Assembly: GCA_934202095.1 (NCBI GenBank)
Contig: CAKPXN010000041.1
Location: 1 to 8,929, forward strand
From: an uncultured Veillonella sp.
GTDB lineage: Bacteria; Bacillota; Negativicutes; Veillonellales; Veillonellaceae
DNA length: 8,929 nucleotides
Direction of reading: 5' to 3'
Made by a program: the position numbers and the translations under genes. The notes below the pieces were generated by a model, which saw nothing but the letters and a program-made list of their open reading frames with translations, made no database searches and had not been told where the DNA came from. This document shows positions 5,510 to 8,929 of this stretch, one piece after another (the first letter of the stretch is position 1; the number at the start of each line of letters is the position of its first letter).

Positions 5510-7672
5510 ATGTCTGACAAAAAGACTTCAAAGGACGCTGAACGCGATTTACTGGCGCCTGTATCCTTTGATGAGTTTGAGAAACCTACGTATGAACGAT
5601 GGCAGGCTGAGGTTGAAAAGGCGTTAAAAGGTGGCGATTTCAATAAAAAAATGTTCACCAAAACCTATGAAGGTATTACGTTACAACCTATTTACACACC
5701 TGCATTGCATCAGGAAAAGATTCCTAAGGGCGTTTATCCTGGCGCAGGCGAGTTCCTACGTGGTACAAAAGCAAGCGGCTATATTAAAGATTCTTGGGGT
5801 GTATCCCAATATGTGGACGAATCCTTACCTAAGGATGCCAATCATGCAAGTTTATACGAAATTGTGAAAGGCGGCACCATTCACAACATTCGCCTTGATG
5901 AGGCTACACGCCACGATCAAGACGTGCAAGTAGGCGCATCCGTTGGTGTAGGCGGTACATCCTTGTCTACGATGGACGATTGCAGCCAATTAATTGAACG
6001 ATTTAATCTTAAGGAAAATCCTTTATACATTGAAACTGGCGCATCCGCAGCGATTTTGCTCGGCATGTTGTCGGCTACGGTGAAAGCTTCTAAAAAGCAA
6101 ACATCCGATTTGAAAGGTCTTGTTGGTGCTGACTCTATCGGCGTGTGGGCTAAAGATGGTGCATTGCATATGTCTTTGGACACTGCTTTTGATGAAATGG
6201 CACATACTGTTGTATGGGCTAAGGAACAAGCACCTGAGCTTAAAACAGTGCTCGTATCCGGCGATGTATACGCTAATGGCGGTGCTAACGATGTGCAAGA
6301 GGTTGCTTATGCATTGGCAACAGCTGTTTGCTACGTACGTCAATTAGCACAACGCAACATCGATATTCACACCATTGCTAAGAGCATGATGTTCACATTC
6401 TCCTTGGGTGCTAACTTCTTCATGGAAATTGCTAAATTGCGTGCATTGCGCGTACTTTGGGCACGCATCATGGAAGCTTTTGGCGCAGAAGAAGCTGACC
6501 GCGCTGTTCATGTACACGGCAGAACATCGGCTTTCACAAAAACTGTATACGACCCATATGTAAACTTGTTGCGTAATACAACACAAGCATTCTCCGGCGT
6601 TGTAGGCGGTCTTAATAGCCTTGAAGTATCTCCATTCGACCAACCAATTCGCAAATCCGATGAGTTCTCACGTCGTATTGCTCGTAATATCCAAGTTATG
6701 TTGCAAACTGAATTCGAATTGCGTCAACCAGTTGACCCTGTAGGCGGTTCCTGGTATGTAGAAACATTGGCTGCTGAGCTATGCGAAAAGATTTGGGATG
6801 AATTCCAAACTATCGAATCCAAAGGTGGCATTATTGCTGCATTGAAGGAAGGCTATCCTCAAGCACAAGTTAAGACAATTCTTAATGATCGCTTTAAAAA
6901 CCTTGCATTCCGTAAGGATGTAGCGGTTGGTAACAACATGTACGCTAACATGACGGAAGAATTGCTTGATCCAAAACCTGAAAATCAAGAAACATTGCGT
7001 CAAAAACGCGTGGCTCATCTCGAAGAATACTTGGCAACAGCCGATTCAGAAGCGGTTGTAAAAGCCCAATCTACACTCGAAGCAAGCACAACGGAACCAG
7101 GTGCATTGATTGGTCTTATCGAACTTGGAGCATTACAAAAAATGACAATGCGTCAAATCCGTAAGGCTTTGGATGCGGGCGATATTTCGTCTGAAACAAT
7201 CGAACCGATTACGGCTCATCGTTGGACTGAACAATTCGAAGCCCTTCGCATGCGTACAGAAAACTATAAACAACGTACAAAGGATAATGTGAAGGTATTC
7301 TTGGCGAATATGGGCCCTATTCCTCAACATAAACCTCGTGCAGATTTCTCCACAGGCTTCTTTGAAGTAGCGGCGTTCGAAGTTATCAAGAATGATGGTC
7401 ATGAAACAACAGCTGATGCGGCCAAAGCGGCTCGTGAAAGTGGCGCCGATGTAGTAGTTATCTGTTCTACAGATGCTACATATCCTGAATTAGTACCACC
7501 ACTCGCTAAGGAATTGAAAGAAACAATGCCAAATGTAACGGTTATTTTGGCAGGTGCACCTTCTAAGGAATTAGAACCTGTATACCGTGAAGCCGGTGTA
7601 GATGATTTCATCTCTGTTCGCGCTAACTGCTACGAAATTCTACATGCGTTACAAGATAAGAAAGGGATGTGA
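5510..7672 (+). CDS. mutA: Methylmalonyl-CoA mutase, small (beta) subunit
   Basis: The 720-residue protein matches the small subunit of heterodimeric methylmalonyl-CoA mutase. The N-terminal region contains [24 protein letters not shown]-barrel domain follows with [34 protein letters not shown] and [13 protein letters not shown]. The C-terminal domain (about 590-716) has the B12-binding fold. The cobalamin motif DxHxxG is not intact: the aligned site reads P605-Q-H607-K-P-R610, so His remains but Asp and Gly are gone. This is usual for the small subunit, which supports structure while MutB does catalysis. The enzyme interconverts succinyl-CoA and (R)-methylmalonyl-CoA in the propionate pathway. 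The ATG has a strong ribosome site (AAAAGGAGG, 7 nt away). The gene ends 4 nt before mutB, so the two form one operon under the upstream riboswitch leader. Codon use suggests high expression. Confidence 0.95.
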   Translation: MSDKKTSKDAERDLLAPVSFDEFEKPTYERWQAEVEKALKGGDFNKKMFTKTYEGITLQPIYTPALHQEKIPKGVYPGAGEFLRGTKASGYIKDSWGVSQYVDESLPKDANHASLYEIVKGGTIHNIRLDEATRHDQDVQVGASVGVGGTSLSTMDDCSQLIERFNLKENPLYIETGASAAILLGMLSATVKASKKQTSDLKGLVGADSIGVWAKDGALHMSLDTAFDEMAHTVVWAKEQAPELKTVLVSGDVYANGGANDVQEVAYALATAVCYVRQLAQRNIDIHTIAKSMMFTFSLGANFFMEIAKLRALRVLWARIMEAFGAEEADRAVHVHGRTSAFTKTVYDPYVNLLRNTTQAFSGVVGGLNSLEVSPFDQPIRKSDEFSRRIARNIQVMLQTEFELRQPVDPVGGSWYVETLAAELCEKIWDEFQTIESKGGIIAALKEGYPQAQVKTILNDRFKNLAFRKDVAVGNNMYANMTEELLDPKPENQETLRQKRVAHLEEYLATADSEAVVKAQSTLEASTTEPGALIGLIELGALQKMTMRQIRKALDAGDISSETIEPITAHRWTEQFEALRMRTENYKQRTKDNVKVFLANMGPIPQHKPRADFSTGFFEVAAFEVIKNDGHETTADAAKAARESGADVVVICSTDATYPELVPPLAKELKETMPNVTVILAGAPSKELEPVYREAGVDDFISVRANCYEILHALQDKKGM

Positions 7673-7676
7673 GCTC

Positions 7677-8929
7677 ATGTTTAAAAATCCAGACTTCTCC
7701 TCTCTTGGCTTGGGATCTCAGACTGCCACATCTCGCGATGCATGGCTTGCTGAGCTTAAAAAAGAAACGGGAAAGAACTTTGAAGAATTATATAACACAA
7801 CAATGGAGCAAATCCAATTAAAACCTCTCTATACAGAGATGGATTATGAAGGAATGACACACCTAGACTATATGGCTGGTATACCTCCATTCTTGCGTGG
7901 ACCTTACTCTACAATGTACGTAACTCGTCCTTGGACAGTACGTCAATACGCAGGTTTCTCCACAGCCGAAGAATCCAATGCGTTCTATCGTCGTAACTTG
8001 GCAGCTGGTCAAAAAGGTTTGTCTATCGCCTTTGACCTTGCCACTCACCGTGGTTATGACTCCGACCATCCTCGCGTAGTAGGCGACGTTGGTAAAGCGG
8101 GCGTTGCGGTAGACTCCATCCTCGATATGGAAATTCTATTCTCCGGTATCCCTCTCGACCAAATGTCCGTATCCATGACAATGAACGGCGCCGTATTGCC
8201 AGTTATGGCGTTCTACATCCTAGCCGGTGAAGAACAAGGCGTTGATAAAAAGGTTATGGCTGGTACAATCCAAAATGATATCTTGAAAGAGTTCATGGTA
8301 CGTAATACCTATATTTACCCTCCAGCTACGTCCATGCGCATCATCGGTGATATCTTTGCATATACATCCCAGTACATGCCTAAGTTCAACAGTATCTCCA
8401 TTTCTGGCTACCATATGCAAGAAGCGGGTGCAACGGCGGATATCGAATTAGGTTACACATTGGCCGATGGTCTTGAATACATCCGTACTGGTGTAAATGC
8501 AGGCCTCCATGTTGACCAATTCGCTCCTCGTTTGTCCTTCTTCTGGGCAATCGGTAAAAACTACTTCATGGAAGTGGCAAAAATGCGTGCCGCACGTATG
8601 TTATGGGCTAAGATTATTAAGAGCTTCGGTTCTGAAAATCCTAAATCCATGGCACTTCGTACACACAGCCAAACTTCTGGCTGGTCCTTAACAGAACAAG
8701 ATCCATTCAACAACGTTGCTCGTACATGTATGGAAGCGATGGGCGCTGCGTTGGGCCATACACAATCCCTTCATACAAATGCGCTTGACGAAGCTATCGC
8801 GTTGCCTACAGACTTCTCTGCACGTATCGCGCGTAATACACAACTTTACATCCAAGACGAAACTAAGGTATGTAAGGTTATCGACCCATGGGGCGGTTCC
8901 TACTATGTAGAAGCATTGACTGATGAATT
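7677..8929 (+). CDS. mutB: Methylmalonyl-CoA mutase, large (alpha) subunit, 5' part
   Basis: The frame from ATG 7677 stays open to the window end (417 codons), so the gene continues to the right. It covers the catalytic TIM barrel but not the C-terminal cobalamin-binding domain. Substrate-site residues are in place: RGPYSTMY (Tyr77), RQYAGFST (Tyr91, matching Tyr89 of the Propionibacterium enzyme) and [11 protein letters not shown] (His246, matching His244), a constant offset of two. Also present are [52 protein letters not shown] and [10 protein letters not shown]. The full protein in this family is about 720-750 residues. It performs the radical carbon-skeleton rearrangement with adenosylcobalamin, together with MutA. 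The start lies 4 nt past the mutA stop with only a modest ribosome site (AAAGGGATG), which suggests translational coupling. Confidence 0.96.
   Translation, partial: MFKNPDFSSLGLGSQTATSRDAWLAELKKETGKNFEELYNTTMEQIQLKPLYTEMDYEGMTHLDYMAGIPPFLRGPYSTMYVTRPWTVRQYAGFSTAEESNAFYRRNLAAGQKGLSIAFDLATHRGYDSDHPRVVGDVGKAGVAVDSILDMEILFSGIPLDQMSVSMTMNGAVLPVMAFYILAGEEQGVDKKVMAGTIQNDILKEFMVRNTYIYPPATSMRIIGDIFAYTSQYMPKFNSISISGYHMQEAGATADIELGYTLADGLEYIRTGVNAGLHVDQFAPRLSFFWAIGKNYFMEVAKMRAARMLWAKIIKSFGSENPKSMALRTHSQTSGWSLTEQDPFNNVARTCMEAMGAALGHTQSLHTNALDEAIALPTDFSARIARNTQLYIQDETKVCKVIDPWGGSYYVEALTDE

Noticed and set aside
6023..6643. Minus-strand open frames inside mutA (88-106 codons).
   Set aside because: They are shadows of a strongly conserved coding gene and lack ribosome sites and recognisable domains.
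7310..7340. Loss of the DxHxxG cobalamin motif in MutA as a defect.
   Set aside because: The small subunit of heterodimeric methylmalonyl-CoA mutases normally lacks this motif and does not bind cobalamin.

Overview
The window looks like chromosomal DNA of a Veillonella-type bacterium (Negativicutes, an anaerobic lactate fermenter). The evidence is a moderate-to-low GC content, Shine-Dalgarno-led genes, lipoproteins with clear lipoboxes, and an FAD/Fe-S lactate-type dehydrogenase in the same window as an adenosylcobalamin-controlled methylmalonyl-CoA mutase locus. The genus is inferred from gene content and protein style, not from a marker gene.

Layout. 1-1440: the 3' part of a large FAD/Fe-S oxidoreductase (D-lactate/glycolate dehydrogenase style), followed by a strong intrinsic terminator. 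1623-2231: a TPR lipoprotein. 2226-2714, minus strand: a hicAB-type toxin-antitoxin operon in which HicA has shrunk to 33 residues and lost its catalytic core. HicB is intact with a ribbon-helix-helix tail, and a perfect 12-bp palindrome sits between the -35 and -10 of the operon promoter. 2965-3864: a DUF3829-like lipoprotein. 3944-4837, minus strand: rarD, an EamA/DMT permease, sharing a 17-bp-stem bidirectional terminator with the lipoprotein. 4838-5509: a long divergent intergenic region holding the rarD promoter, a sigma70-type promoter, a cobalamin riboswitch (B12 box, P1, probable L5-L13 kissing pair), an intrinsic terminator and about 170 nt of further leader. 5510-7672: mutA (small subunit of methylmalonyl-CoA mutase). 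7677 to the window end: mutB (large subunit), cut off by the window.

How it fits together. The oxidoreductase would feed lactate-type 2-hydroxyacids into central metabolism. MutAB interconverts succinyl-CoA and methylmalonyl-CoA in the propionate-forming pathway, using adenosylcobalamin. The riboswitch links mutAB expression to that same cofactor. This is an unusual target, because most cobalamin riboswitches control synthesis or uptake of B12, or B12-independent isozymes.

The most noteworthy items are the in-frame core-deleted HicA with its retained antitoxin and operator, and the riboswitch plus complex leader ahead of a B12-dependent enzyme (direction of control unclear, possible 11-codon leader ORF, possible second promoter after the terminator). 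I did not find a clearly novel multi-gene defence or biosynthetic system.
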